Assembly: GCF_016798325.1 (NCBI RefSeq)
Contig: NZ_JAERVO010000006.1
Location: 124,001-188,000, forward strand
DNA length: 64,000 bases
Reading direction: 5' to 3'
DNA from: Marinobacter mangrovi
Lineage (GTDB): Bacteria; Pseudomonadota; Gammaproteobacteria; Pseudomonadales; Oleiphilaceae
Under the pieces are notes generated by a model that saw only the letters and a list, made by a program, of their open reading frames with translations, made no database searches and was not told where the DNA came from. The position numbers and the translations under genes are program-made. How positions within the stretch are numbered: position 1 is the first letter of the stretch; the number at the start of each line of letters is the position of its first letter. Positions 17,924 to 25,949 of the stretch are shown piece after piece.

Positions 17924-18481
17924 CTAATAGAACACACCAACATTTATCCCGACGGCATTGACTCGCACGTCGTGCGAGCCGAAATACTGTTCCCAATAGA
18001 GATCCGCCACAGCACTGTGAAATGTTCCGAGTTCAATTCCGGCCTGATAGCTCCCACCGGCAGACCAGACCGCGCGGTTTTCGCATCGGGTATAACCGTA
18101 CAGGCCTCCACCGGCTTCCCGGACATGGAAACCACAATGTCGTTTCTCAGCGGCAACCCCGGAGACACCAGCAGCCAGATAGGGCGTGAGAAAAGATCGC
18201 TCGAAAAGGCGGTATTTGAGATAACCATCAATTTTTAAATCAACACTCGGAGTAAAGTCATTCGTATTGTCATTAGCCGCTGCCGACACTCCGAAAGACC
18301 ACGCTTTACGAAGCTGGATTTCAAGCCCGGTATAATAGAGAGCATCTGAAACGCCAGTTTGCCCGGAAGCAACCTGACTCTCCGTGAACAATGCACCGAT
18401 AAAGGGATGAACGCCCCCTTGCGCCTGCACCTGAAATGACAACATCAGTGCCGAGAGGCACAACAGCAGTTGTCTCAACAT
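17924..18481 (-). CDS. Putative outer-membrane beta-barrel protein
   Basis: 185 residues with a signal peptide (MLRQLLLCLSALMLSF, cleavage near QVQAQ), alternating polar/hydrophobic strands typical of a small 8-stranded barrel, and a C-terminal aromatic residue (GVFY) as expected for BAM recognition. I do not recognise a family with certainty; PagL/acyloxyacyl-hydrolase-like or OmpA-like porin-like barrels are the nearest in style. ATG 18481 has AAGGGA at proper spacing; a TTG at 18502 is rejected. Base composition is visibly more AT-rich than neighbours, which may mean later acquisition. Confidence 0.6.
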   Translation of the reverse strand: MLRQLLLCLSALMLSFQVQAQGGVHPFIGALFTESQVASGQTGVSDALYYTGLEIQLRKAWSFGVSAAANDNTNDFTPSVDLKIDGYLKYRLFERSFLTPYLAAGVSGVAAEKRHCGFHVREAGGGLYGYTRCENRAVWSAGGSYQAGIELGTFHSAVADLYWEQYFGSHDVRVNAVGINVGVFY

Positions 18482-18625
18482 CCTATGAATTCCCTTTTCC
18501 AATCGAACCCAGCCCCTAAGGGACCTATCTATCGATGCGCATTATGCGTGCGCTGTCATGACGACTCAAACGACACGTAATTTTCCGGGAATCAACCCAG
18601 ATCATTTTTCGTAACCCGATGCCTC

Positions 18626-18654
18626 TTGCCAGCACAAAATTCATGCAATAGACT
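18626..18654 (+). promoter_or_regulatory. Predicted sigma-70 promoter of the gluconate TRAP operon
   Basis: TTGCCA (18626-18631), a 17-bp spacer, and TAGACT (18649-18654). The predicted start of transcription is near 18661, exactly where the GntR-type palindrome begins, so the repressor would block at the initiation site. Confidence 0.65.
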
Positions 18655-18660
18655 TCGCAA

Positions 18661-18676
18661 ATGTTACCGGTAACAT
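18661..18676. promoter_or_regulatory. GntR-type operator, perfect 16-bp palindrome
   Basis: ATGTTACCGGTAACAT is a perfect palindrome and matches, from memory, the operator consensus of the gluconate regulator GntR of enterobacteria. A LacI-family regulator is encoded at 22381-23379 at the end of the same cluster, and gluconokinase at 21709. It therefore very likely controls the TRAP/gluconokinase operon, with gluconate as inducer. Confidence 0.85.
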
Positions 18677-18712
18677 TTACCGACAAAACAAGAAGCCCAG
18701 GAGTAAAACACT

Positions 18713-19723
18713 ATGTCCCCGCTCAAGCTCGTGGCCGGTGTCTTCGCCGCCACTTTCGCCCTGAACACCTTTGCCGCTGACTTCAACTTCAAGTTCCAGT
18801 CGTCCGACCCCACCGGCGTCAAGAACTACAAGATCCAGCAGGAATGGGCTGACCGTGTCGAGACCATGACCGATGGCCGCGTCCACATCGAGCTGCTGCC
18901 CGTCGGCAGCGTCGTCAGCCACTCGGAAACCCTGAGCGCCATGAAGATGGGCGTGCTCGACGGGCATATTTCCGTTACCGGTTACTTCTCCGGCCAGGAC
19001 CCCGCGTTCGGCTTGATCGGCAACACGGTCGGCGCCTGGTCCAGTCCGGATCAGCTGATCGACTACATCTACTACGGCGGCGGCTATGAGCTGATGAACG
19101 AGCTCTACAAGCCCTACGGCGTGAAGTTCGTCGGCGGTGCCGCGACCGGTCTGGAATCGTTCGTTTCCAAGAAGCCGCTCGATGGCGTGGATGACCTGAA
19201 AGGCCTGAAGATGCGCGCGCCGGAAGGCCTGGTGCAGTCCGTGTTCGCTGCTGCGGGTGCCGCGCCGGTGAACCTGCCAGGCTCGGAGGTCTACACCGCG
19301 CTGAGTAAGGGCGTGATCGACGCCGCCGACTACACGGTGTTCTCCACCAACCAGGAAGCGGGCCTGAACGACATCGCCCCGAACCCGGTCTACCCCGGCT
19401 TTCACTCCCTGCCGCTGCTGGAAATCGCCATGAACCTGAAGGAGTGGAACGAACTGCCGAAGGACATCCAGGCGATCATGACCGTGTCCGCCCGCGACTT
19501 CGCGCATGACATTAGCACCCAGCTGGCGATGGCCGACAAGAAGGCCGTCCAGAAGGCCCGCAAGGATCCGAACATCACGATCCACGACTGGTCGGCCGAA
19601 GAGCGTCGCAAGTTCCGTAACATTGCCCGCGACCAGTGGAAGAAGTACGCGGAGCAGTCTCCCAATGCGGAGAAAGTCTACAAGTCGGTGACGAGCTACC
19701 TGGAATCCCAGGGCCTGCTCTAA
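18713..19723 (+). CDS. TRAP transporter substrate-binding protein (DctP family), probable gluconate
   Basis: 336 residues. Signal peptide 1-22 (ends TFAADF), then the DctP fold with KIQQEWADRVETMTDGRVHIE, GLESFVSKKPLDGVDDLKGLKMRAP (the arginine of the carboxylate-binding motif is R in MRAP), ALSKGVIDAADYT and YPGFHSLPLLEIAMN. The binding protein captures an organic acid in the periplasm for the QM permease. Gluconate, or a related sugar acid, is inferred from the downstream gluconokinase and the GntR-type operator. RBS CAGGAG at 18699-18704. Confidence 0.9.
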   Translation: MSPLKLVAGVFAATFALNTFAADFNFKFQSSDPTGVKNYKIQQEWADRVETMTDGRVHIELLPVGSVVSHSETLSAMKMGVLDGHISVTGYFSGQDPAFGLIGNTVGAWSSPDQLIDYIYYGGGYELMNELYKPYGVKFVGGAATGLESFVSKKPLDGVDDLKGLKMRAPEGLVQSVFAAAGAAPVNLPGSEVYTALSKGVIDAADYTVFSTNQEAGLNDIAPNPVYPGFHSLPLLEIAMNLKEWNELPKDIQAIMTVSARDFAHDISTQLAMADKKAVQKARKDPNITIHDWSAEERRKFRNIARDQWKKYAEQSPNAEKVYKSVTSYLESQGLL

Positions 19724-19766
19724 GCCCGCTCCGAAACCCTTTCCACCTTCCCGAAATCTGACATCA

Positions 19767-19799
19767 ACCGGCGCATCGGGCCCAAACCCATGCGCCGGT
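19767..19799 (+). terminator. Intercistronic hairpin after the DctP-type gene
   Basis: ACCGGCGCAT (19767-19776) and ATGCGCCGGT (19790-19799) form a perfect 10-bp stem with a 13-nt loop, directly before the ribosome binding site of the small permease gene. No T-run; probably an mRNA 3'-end stabiliser or attenuator that leaves the binding-protein message in excess. Confidence 0.6.
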
Positions 19800-19812
19800 C
19801 AGGAGTCTCCCT

Positions 19813-20391
19813 ATGTCTGATCACGCGCCCCAAGACGGCCAGACGGACCTGCTGCCGGATACCAATGACGAGGACGTCGGTGCCACCCGGCTCGACCGGG
19901 GCATCGTCTGGCTGGGCAAGAAGCTGAGCCTGGTCTTCGCCCTGATTGTGATTGTCTCCGCCTACGAGATCGCCCGTCGCTACATCTTCGACTCCCCCAC
20001 CCTGTGGGTACACGAAACGGTGACCTTTGCCGGTGCGACGCTGTTTGTCCTCGGCGGTCTCTACGCCTTCGCCACCAACCGTCACGTGCGTGTGGTGCTG
20101 ATCTACGATGCGGTTTCGCCGCGCGTGCGCCGCTGGCTGGATGTCCTCCACCAGCTGTTCGGTCTCGCCTTCTGCAGCATGATGGTTTACGGCAGCTGGT
20201 TCATGGCCAAGGACGCCGTCCGCGCGCCCTGGGGCGCCTGGCGTCTGGAAACCTCCGGCTCCGCCTGGAACCCGCCGTTCCCGGCCTTCCTGAAAGTCAT
20301 CATCCTGATCGCGATGTCGGTGCTGATGCTCCAGTTCATCCTGCACCTGATTCGCGACCTGCGCCGTGCCCTCAAAGGAGGTGATGCCTGA
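19813..20391 (+). CDS. TRAP transporter small permease (DctQ family)
   Basis: 192 residues, four membrane helices: LSLVFALIVIVSAYEIARRYIF, then TLWVHETVTFAGATLFVLGGLYAF with the conserved W-x-x-E, and two more ending with LKVIILIAMSVLMLQFILH. This is the small membrane subunit that supports DctM. It is in frame with the cluster order P-Q-M and overlaps DctM by one base (TGATG). RBS AGGAG at 19801-19805 lies immediately after the hairpin. Confidence 0.9.
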   Translation: MSDHAPQDGQTDLLPDTNDEDVGATRLDRGIVWLGKKLSLVFALIVIVSAYEIARRYIFDSPTLWVHETVTFAGATLFVLGGLYAFATNRHVRVVLIYDAVSPRVRRWLDVLHQLFGLAFCSMMVYGSWFMAKDAVRAPWGAWRLETSGSAWNPPFPAFLKVIILIAMSVLMLQFILHLIRDLRRALKGGDA

Positions 20392-21707
20392 TGTTTGAAC
20401 TCGCTTCCCTCGGGATCGGCTACGGCAGCCTGCTGATGCTGGTGCTGCTGGTCCTGCTCCTGCTGACCGGCATGCAGCTGGCCTTTGCGACCGGTCTGGT
20501 CGCCCTGCTCTTCGCGCTCGGCTGGTTCGGCGTGGATGCGCTGCCCATCGTGAGCAGCCGGCTCTACAGCTTTATCGGCAGTTACGTCTTCCTGGCCGTG
20601 CCCATGTTCGTGTTGATGGCCTCGTTACTGGACCATTCGGGAATCGCCAAGGACCTGTTCGACGCCATGGCCCGCATCGGCCGCAAGCTGCGCGGCGGCG
20701 TCGCTATCCAGACCCTGATCGTGGCCATCATCCTGGCGTCCATGTCCGGCGTCATCGGCGGTGAAACCGTGCTGCTGGGCATCCTGGCCCTGCCGCAGAT
20801 GCTGCGCCTGGGTTACGACCGGCGCCTGGCCATCGGCACCACCTGTGCCGGCGGCGCCCTGGGCACCATGCTGCCGCCGAGCATCGTGCTGATCATCTAT
20901 GGACTGACCGCCAACGTCTCCATCGGCGAGTTGTTCAAGGGCGCCTTCCTGCCGGCCCTGATCCTGGCGCTGTTCTATGTGGCTTATGTCCTGGTCCGCG
21001 TCTGGCTGAAGCCGGAAATCGCGCCCCTGCCTTCCGATACGGATGAGCCGGAAACCCCGGCGCCGAACTTCTTCAAGGCGCTGTTCTTCCCGATCCTGTC
21101 CGTGGTCGTGGTGCTGGGCAGCATCTACGGCGGCGTGGCGTCGGTGACCGAAGCGTCGGCCCTGGGTGTGCTGGGCATCGCCATCTCCACCGCCATCCGT
21201 GGCGAGCTGAACCTGGCCATGATCCGCAAGTCCACCATCAGCACCCTGCGGGTGTGCGGCATGATCATCTGGATCGGCATTGGCGCCACCGCTCTGGTGG
21301 GTGTCTACAACCTGATGGGCGGCATCGATTTCGTCCGCGACATGGTCTTCACCGTCAGCGGCGGCAACGGCCTGCTGACCATCCTGTTCATGATGCTGAT
21401 CCTGCTGGTGCTGGGCATGTTCCTGGACTGGGTGGGTGTGGCCCTGCTGACGATGCCGATCTTCGTGCCGATCGTGAACGAGTTGGGCTACAGCCCGATC
21501 TGGTTCGGCGTGGTGTTCTGCATGAACATGCAGGTGTCGTTCCTGTCACCACCGTTCGGCCCGGCCGCCTTCTACCTGAAGACCGTGACTCCGCCGGACA
21601 TTTCCCTGGGCGAGATCTTCCGCTCCCTGGTGCCCTTCATCGTGCTGCAGATCCTGGCACTGGGCCTGGTGATCGCATTCCCGCAACTGGCGTTATGGTG
21701 GCAGTGA
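20391..21707 (+). CDS. TRAP transporter large permease (DctM family)
   Basis: 438 residues, about 12-14 hydrophobic segments. DctM signatures: VFLAVPMFVLMASLLDHSGIA, SGVIGGETVLLGILALPQM, TTCAGGALGTMLPPSIVLIIYG and SFLSPPFGPAAFYLK near the C-terminus. It forms the sodium-coupled translocation path for the substrate delivered by the binding protein. The gene ends 1 base before gluconokinase, supporting gluconate uptake. Confidence 0.92.
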   Translation: MFELASLGIGYGSLLMLVLLVLLLLTGMQLAFATGLVALLFALGWFGVDALPIVSSRLYSFIGSYVFLAVPMFVLMASLLDHSGIAKDLFDAMARIGRKLRGGVAIQTLIVAIILASMSGVIGGETVLLGILALPQMLRLGYDRRLAIGTTCAGGALGTMLPPSIVLIIYGLTANVSIGELFKGAFLPALILALFYVAYVLVRVWLKPEIAPLPSDTDEPETPAPNFFKALFFPILSVVVVLGSIYGGVASVTEASALGVLGIAISTAIRGELNLAMIRKSTISTLRVCGMIIWIGIGATALVGVYNLMGGIDFVRDMVFTVSGGNGLLTILFMMLILLVLGMFLDWVGVALLTMPIFVPIVNELGYSPIWFGVVFCMNMQVSFLSPPFGPAAFYLKTVTPPDISLGEIFRSLVPFIVLQILALGLVIAFPQLALWWQ

Positions 21708-21708
21708 T

Positions 21709-22206
21709 ATGAAACATCCCAAGATCGTCGTCATGGGCGTCTCGGGCAGTGGCAAGAGCCTGGTCGGTCAGCGGCTGGGCGAGCAACTGGGTGTCCCGTT
21801 CTTCGATGCGGACGATTACCACAGTCGCGCCAACGTGGAGAAAATGGCCAACGGCATCCCGCTGACGGATGCCGACCGGGAGGGCTGGCTGGCCGACCTG
21901 GCGGACCTGATCCGCCAGCAGGACGGCCTGGTGCTGGCCTGCTCCGCGCTGAAGCAGGTCTACCGGGACCAGCTGCGCACCGGCGATCCAGAGCTGCAGT
22001 TCGTCTACCTGAAAGGCTCATTCGACACCATCTGGTCGCGCCACGCCCAGCGCAGGGACCACTACTTCAATGGGCAGTCGATGCTGGAGAGCCAGTTCCA
22101 GTCCCTGGAAGAACCAGGGCCGGAGGAGGCGATCATCGTCGATATTGCACAGACACCGGAGCAGGTCCTGCAACAGTGTCTGACACGCCTGGAAGCCAGC
22201 ACCTGA
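21709..22206 (+). CDS. gntK: Gluconokinase
   Basis: 165 residues, the usual length for GntK. P-loop GVSGSGKS at about 10-17, then the DADDYHSRANVEKMANGIPLTD block and LACSALKQVYRDQLR, both diagnostic. It phosphorylates D-gluconate to 6-phosphogluconate, which enters the Entner-Doudoroff or pentose phosphate pathways. Separated from dctM by one base and hence co-transcribed with the transporter under the GntR-type operator. Confidence 0.95.
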   Translation: MKHPKIVVMGVSGSGKSLVGQRLGEQLGVPFFDADDYHSRANVEKMANGIPLTDADREGWLADLADLIRQQDGLVLACSALKQVYRDQLRTGDPELQFVYLKGSFDTIWSRHAQRRDHYFNGQSMLESQFQSLEEPGPEEAIIVDIAQTPEQVLQQCLTRLEAST

Positions 22207-22213
22207 GGGATTC

Positions 22214-22323
22214 GAAAGCGGGCGGTTGATCCCGCCCGGGGACTCCGGCAGCAGGGATGCTGCCGGTGAGCGTACAGGGATGTATTTACAGCGCGCCCCG
22301 GGCGGGATCAACCGACCGCTTTC
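22214..22323. repeat. 28-bp inverted repeat element with internal hairpin
   Basis: The arms 22214-22241 and 22296-22323 are reverse complements with a single mismatch in 28 positions (key core TTGATCCCGCCCGGGG). The 54-bp spacer holds a second perfect stem, CCGGCAGCA (22245-22253) with TGCTGCCGG (22258-22266), and two copies of CAGGGATG. It may terminate gntK transcription, but its size, GC-rich arms and nested structure look like a dispersed palindromic intergenic element (REP/MITE-like). Confidence 0.7.
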
Positions 22324-22380
22324 AGCCCCCGAGTCATGACGTATCATAGGCGCCGCTTTAGAGAGGACCGAACAACAACC

Positions 22381-23379
22381 ATGGCCAAGAAACGACGCCC
22401 CACATTGCAGGACATCGCCGACCGGGTCGGTGCCACGAAGATGACCGTCAGCCGCTGTCTGCGCGGTGCCGACAACGTGTCGGAGAAAATGCGCGAGCGG
22501 ATCTTCGCCGTGGCGGAGGAGATCGGCTATATCCCCAACCGGGCGCCGGACATCCTGTCCAAGGCCACCAGCCGCGCCATCGGCGTGCTGCTGCCATCGT
22601 TGACCAACCAGGTTTTTGCCGACGTGGTGAAGGGCATCGAAAGCGTCACCGAACCCGCCGGCTACCACCTGATGATGGCCCACTACGGCTACAGCCCCGA
22701 GGTTGAGGAACGCAGCCTGTCCGCCCTGCTGTCCTACAACGTCGACGCCCTGATCCTGTCGGAAAGCCAGCACACCCAGCGCAGCCGGCGCATGCTGGAA
22801 ACCGCCGGCGTGCCCACCATCGAACTGATGGACACGCACCTGCCGCCGTTCGAGCAGGCCGTCGGGTTCGACAACGTGCAGGCCTCCTACGACATGGTCA
22901 GCGAGATGATTCGCCGTGGCCGCAAGCACGTGGTCTATCTCGGCGTGCGACTGGATACGCGGACCATCCAGCGTCAGGACGGCTACGTACGCGCCATGGA
23001 AGAACACGGTCTGGAGCCGATCATCCTGCGCTTCGAACAGCGGTCGTCCTATTCCGTCGGCGCCACGCTGATGGCCCGCATCCTGGAGGAGCACCCGGAA
23101 GCCGACGGCATCTTCTGCACCAACGACGACGTGGCCATCGGGGCCTTCTTCGAGTGCCAGCGCCGCGGCATTCCCGTGCCGGAGAAAATGGCCATTGTCG
23201 GTTTCCACGGCCATGACGTGGGTCAGGTGATGACGCCCCGGCTGGCCAGTGTCGTCACGCCCCGGGAAGCCATTGGTCGCCGGGCGGCGGACGTGTTGCT
23301 GGAACGACTCCAGGGCGCCGACGTCAGCCAGCGCGTGATCGACCTGGGTTACCGGATCGAGACCGGCGGCACGCTCTGA
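22381..23379 (+). CDS. gntR: LacI-family regulator, probable gluconate repressor GntR
   Basis: 332 residues. LacI-type HTH at the N-terminus: TLQDIADRVGATKMTVSRCLRG, hinge DILSKATSRAIGVLLPSLTNQVFADVVKGIE, and a periplasmic-binding-like effector domain ending IVGFHGHDVGQVMTPRL. The resemblance and context (gluconokinase, TRAP transporter, perfect GntR-type operator at 18661) make it the repressor of the cluster, released by gluconate. ATG 22381 is chosen over an upstream frame start because the KKRRPTLQDIA beginning is the family norm. It lies beyond the inverted-repeat element and may have its own promoter. Confidence 0.9.
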   Translation: MAKKRRPTLQDIADRVGATKMTVSRCLRGADNVSEKMRERIFAVAEEIGYIPNRAPDILSKATSRAIGVLLPSLTNQVFADVVKGIESVTEPAGYHLMMAHYGYSPEVEERSLSALLSYNVDALILSESQHTQRSRRMLETAGVPTIELMDTHLPPFEQAVGFDNVQASYDMVSEMIRRGRKHVVYLGVRLDTRTIQRQDGYVRAMEEHGLEPIILRFEQRSSYSVGATLMARILEEHPEADGIFCTNDDVAIGAFFECQRRGIPVPEKMAIVGFHGHDVGQVMTPRLASVVTPREAIGRRAADVLLERLQGADVSQRVIDLGYRIETGGTL

Positions 23380-23405
23380 CACGGCCCTCCAGAACACCGC
23401 ACAAC

Positions 23406-23421
23406 CACAACAATTGTTGTG
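23406..23421. promoter_or_regulatory. Perfect 16-bp palindrome upstream of the SorC-type regulator
   Basis: CACAACAATTGTTGTG lies 60 bp before the regulator start codon. It shares the ACAATTG/CAATTGT core with the arms of the inverted repeat in front of the polyol ABC operon (24482-24515), so it is a candidate autoregulatory site for the SorC-type protein. Confidence 0.55.
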
Positions 23422-23480
23422 AATTGCCGGCCTGCTTGCGATGATCAGGGCACTTTGCCGCCGAGGATGTCCGCAGCACC

Positions 23481-24440
23481 ATGGATAAATTTGAAGTCAA
23501 ACTCGACCAGGCCGCCCGGGCCGCCTGGCTCTCCTATGTGGGTGGACGCACCCAGGACGAAATCGCTGCGCAGCTGGGCGTCTCCCGCCCCGGCGTCCAG
23601 CGCCTGCTGGCCCTGGCCCGTCAGGAAGGGCTGATCAAGGTTCACATCGATCACCCCATTTCCAACTGCATGACGCTGGGTCAGGCGCTGCGCGACCAGT
23701 TCGACCTGGAGTTCTGCGACGTGGTGCCGGTCGACCCGGACGCCGAACACAACAGCGCCCATTACGTGGCCGTGGCTGGCTGCGATCGCCTGACCCGCTA
23801 TCTGGAACGCACCGATCCGCTGACCCTGTCCCTCGGCTCCGGCCGGACCGTGCGCGCCACGGTGGAAGCGGTCAGCCGCATGGACCGGCCCCAACACCGT
23901 TTCGTGTCCCTGGTGGGCAACGTCGCCCGGGACGGATCTTCCAACCGCTATGACGGCGTCACCGCCCTGGCGGACAAGACCGCCAGCGGCCGCTTCCTGC
24001 TGCCCGCCCCGGTGGTGGCCGGCTCCGTCGAGGAACGCGAGGCCCTGCTGAACCAACGCCTGTTCCGGGCCATCGCCAGCGTCGCCGCCGATGCGGAAGT
24101 CGGCTTTATCGGCGTGGGGCCAATCAATCGTCAGGCCACCCTGTTCCAGGACGACTTCATCAACGAATCGGAACTCGACGAACTGCTGAACTGCCGCGCG
24201 GTGGGTGAACTTCTCGGCTGGCCGCTGGATGCGCAGGGCCGCATCATCGACTGCTCCGTCACCCGGCGGGTCACCAGCCCGGCGTTGGAAAGTCTGGCAC
24301 CCCAACGTCTGGTGGCACTGGCCGGCGGTACCGACAAGGGCCCGGCCATTCTCTCCGCCCTGCGCGGCGGCTGGCTGAAGGGGCTGATTACGGACGAGGC
24401 GGCGGCCCGCTACGTGCTCGATAACGCGGTCCGGCGCTGA
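23481..24440 (+). CDS. SorC/DeoR-type sugar-binding transcriptional regulator
   Basis: 319 residues: N-terminal HTH AAWLSYVGGRTQDEIAAQLG-VSRPGVQRLLALARQEGLI (about 12-50), then the sugar-phosphate-isomerase-like effector domain (LSLGSGRTVRATVE, GVGPINRQATLF, LVALAGGTDKGPAILSALRGG). Family members bind phosphorylated or free sugars and polyols. It directly precedes and points toward the polyol operon starting at 24578, whose promoter carries matching half-sites, so it is the likely regulator. ATG 23481 fits a 319-residue family length. Confidence 0.88.
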   Translation: MDKFEVKLDQAARAAWLSYVGGRTQDEIAAQLGVSRPGVQRLLALARQEGLIKVHIDHPISNCMTLGQALRDQFDLEFCDVVPVDPDAEHNSAHYVAVAGCDRLTRYLERTDPLTLSLGSGRTVRATVEAVSRMDRPQHRFVSLVGNVARDGSSNRYDGVTALADKTASGRFLLPAPVVAGSVEEREALLNQRLFRAIASVAADAEVGFIGVGPINRQATLFQDDFINESELDELLNCRAVGELLGWPLDAQGRIIDCSVTRRVTSPALESLAPQRLVALAGGTDKGPAILSALRGGWLKGLITDEAAARYVLDNAVRR

Positions 24441-24476
24441 TCCGGACCGCCCCGACCGGAGCAAAATTTTTTGCCC

Positions 24477-24515
24477 TTGACTGATCAATTGTTCGGGCGT
24501 AGATTCAATTGATCA
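24477..24515 (+). promoter_or_regulatory. Promoter and flanking inverted repeat of the polyol operon
   Basis: TTGACT (24477-24482), 17-bp spacer, TAGATT (24500-24505) is a good sigma-70 promoter. Inverted arms TGATCAATTG (24482-24491) and CAATTGATCA (24506-24515) are perfect 10-bp complements that bracket the spacer and -10, spaced 24 bp centre to centre. Such placement suits tetrameric SorC-family binding and repression or activation by the adjacent regulator. Confidence 0.7.
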
Positions 24516-24577
24516 AAACAACCAAGCAGTCCGGCTTAATAAAACAACACCAAGACCTCCCACAACAGGAGCAAGCC

Positions 24578-25888
24578 ATGAAGCTCTCTTATGCACTGCC
24601 CCTCGCGGGCATGATGGCCGTCAGCAGTTTTGCGGCCCATGCCGAAACCGTCACCGTGGCCACGGTCAACAACAACGACATGGTCATCATGCAGCGCCTC
24701 TCCGACGCCTTCGAAAAATCCCATCCGGACATCAATCTGGAATGGGTCGTCCTGGAGGAGAATGTACTGCGCCAGCGCCTCACCACCGACATTGCCACCC
24801 ATGGCGGCCAGTTCGACGTCATGACCATCGGCACCTATGAAGCACCCATCTGGGCCGAGCGCGGCTGGCTGACACCGCTCACCGACCTGCCGGCGGATTA
24901 CAAGCCGGACGACCTGCTCAAGCCGGTCATCGACGGCCTGAGCTACGAGGACAAGCCCTACGCGCTGCCCTTCTATGCCGAAAGCTCGATGATGTATTAC
25001 CGCAAGGACCTGTTCGACAAAGCGGGCATCGAGATGACCGAGCAGCCCACCTGGGACGAGGTCCACGACTGGGCGGCCAAGCTCAACGACCCGGACCACG
25101 ACGTGGCCGGTATCTGCCTGCGCGGCAAGCCGGGCTGGGGCGAGAACATGGCCTTCGTGACCACCCTGGTGAACACCTACGGCGGCCGCTGGTTCGACAT
25201 GGACTGGAAGCCGGAAATCGATTCCAAGGCGTGGCATGAAGCCATCAACTTCTACGTCGACCTGCTGAAGAACTACGGCCCAGCCGGCGCCAGCTCCAAC
25301 GGCTTCAACGAGAATCTGGCGCTGTTCTCTCGCGGCAACTGCGCGATGTGGGTCGACGCCACCTCCGCCGCCGGCAAGCTCTACAACCCGAAAGAGTCCA
25401 AGGTCGCTGACAAGCTGGGCTTCGCCCCCGCACCGGTCGCGGCGACGCCGAAAGGTTCCCATTGGCTGTGGTCCTGGGCCCTGGCCATTCCGTCTTCATC
25501 GGATGCCAAGGATGCGGCGCGTGAGTTCATCACCTGGGCCACCTCGCAGGACTACATCAAGATGGTCGGTGAGAAAGAAGGCTGGACCAGCGTGCCGCCG
25601 GGCACCCGCGAGTCCACCTACGCCAACGAGAAGTACCAGGAAGCCGCGCCTTTCGCCGACTTCGTGCTCGACGCGATTCGCGAGGCCGATCCCACCGATG
25701 CGACCCTCAAGCCGGTGCCTTACACCGGGGTCCAGATCGTGGGCATTCCTGAGTTCCAGGCCATCGGTACCCAGGTGGGTCAGATGATCGCCGCCGCCCT
25801 GACCGGCGAAATGTCGGTCGACCAGGCCCTGAGCAGCGCCCAGCGCGCCACCCAGCGCACCATGGAGCGCGCGGGCTACATCAAGTAA
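24578..25888 (+). CDS. Polyol ABC transporter substrate-binding protein (MtlE/SmoE type)
   Basis: 436 residues; signal peptide 1-22 (ends AAHAET). Type II extracellular solute-binding fold: NNNDMVIMQRLSDAFEKSHPDINLEW, QFDVMTIGTYEAPIWAERGWL, SSMMYYRKDLFDKAGI and FSRGNCAMWVDATSAAG. The style matches the mannitol/sorbitol binding proteins MtlE and SmoE. ATG 24578 has CAGGAGC upstream; a longer in-frame start at 24509 would include promoter sequence. Followed by a strong hairpin before the permeases. Confidence 0.9.
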   Translation: MKLSYALPLAGMMAVSSFAAHAETVTVATVNNNDMVIMQRLSDAFEKSHPDINLEWVVLEENVLRQRLTTDIATHGGQFDVMTIGTYEAPIWAERGWLTPLTDLPADYKPDDLLKPVIDGLSYEDKPYALPFYAESSMMYYRKDLFDKAGIEMTEQPTWDEVHDWAAKLNDPDHDVAGICLRGKPGWGENMAFVTTLVNTYGGRWFDMDWKPEIDSKAWHEAINFYVDLLKNYGPAGASSNGFNENLALFSRGNCAMWVDATSAAGKLYNPKESKVADKLGFAPAPVAATPKGSHWLWSWALAIPSSSDAKDAAREFITWATSQDYIKMVGEKEGWTSVPPGTRESTYANEKYQEAAPFADFVLDAIREADPTDATLKPVPYTGVQIVGIPEFQAIGTQVGQMIAAALTGEMSVDQALSSAQRATQRTMERAGYIK

Positions 25889-25900
25889 TCGGGTCTTCGA

Positions 25901-25922
25901 CGGGACGGCTGCGGCCGTCCCG
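25901..25922 (+). terminator. Intercistronic hairpin after the polyol binding-protein gene
   Basis: CGGGACGGC (25901-25909) pairs perfectly with GCCGTCCCG (25914-25922) around a TGCG loop. It sits between the binding-protein and permease genes without a T-run, as in the two other importer operons of this window. Confidence 0.6.
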
Positions 25923-25949
25923 GCACCCCACCCAACCCCGGATACGACC

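Noticed and set aside
22018-23397. 459-codon minus-strand frame across gntK, the repeat and gntR
   Set aside because: Runs through two well-supported genes and the repeat; composition is that of reverse-complement codons.
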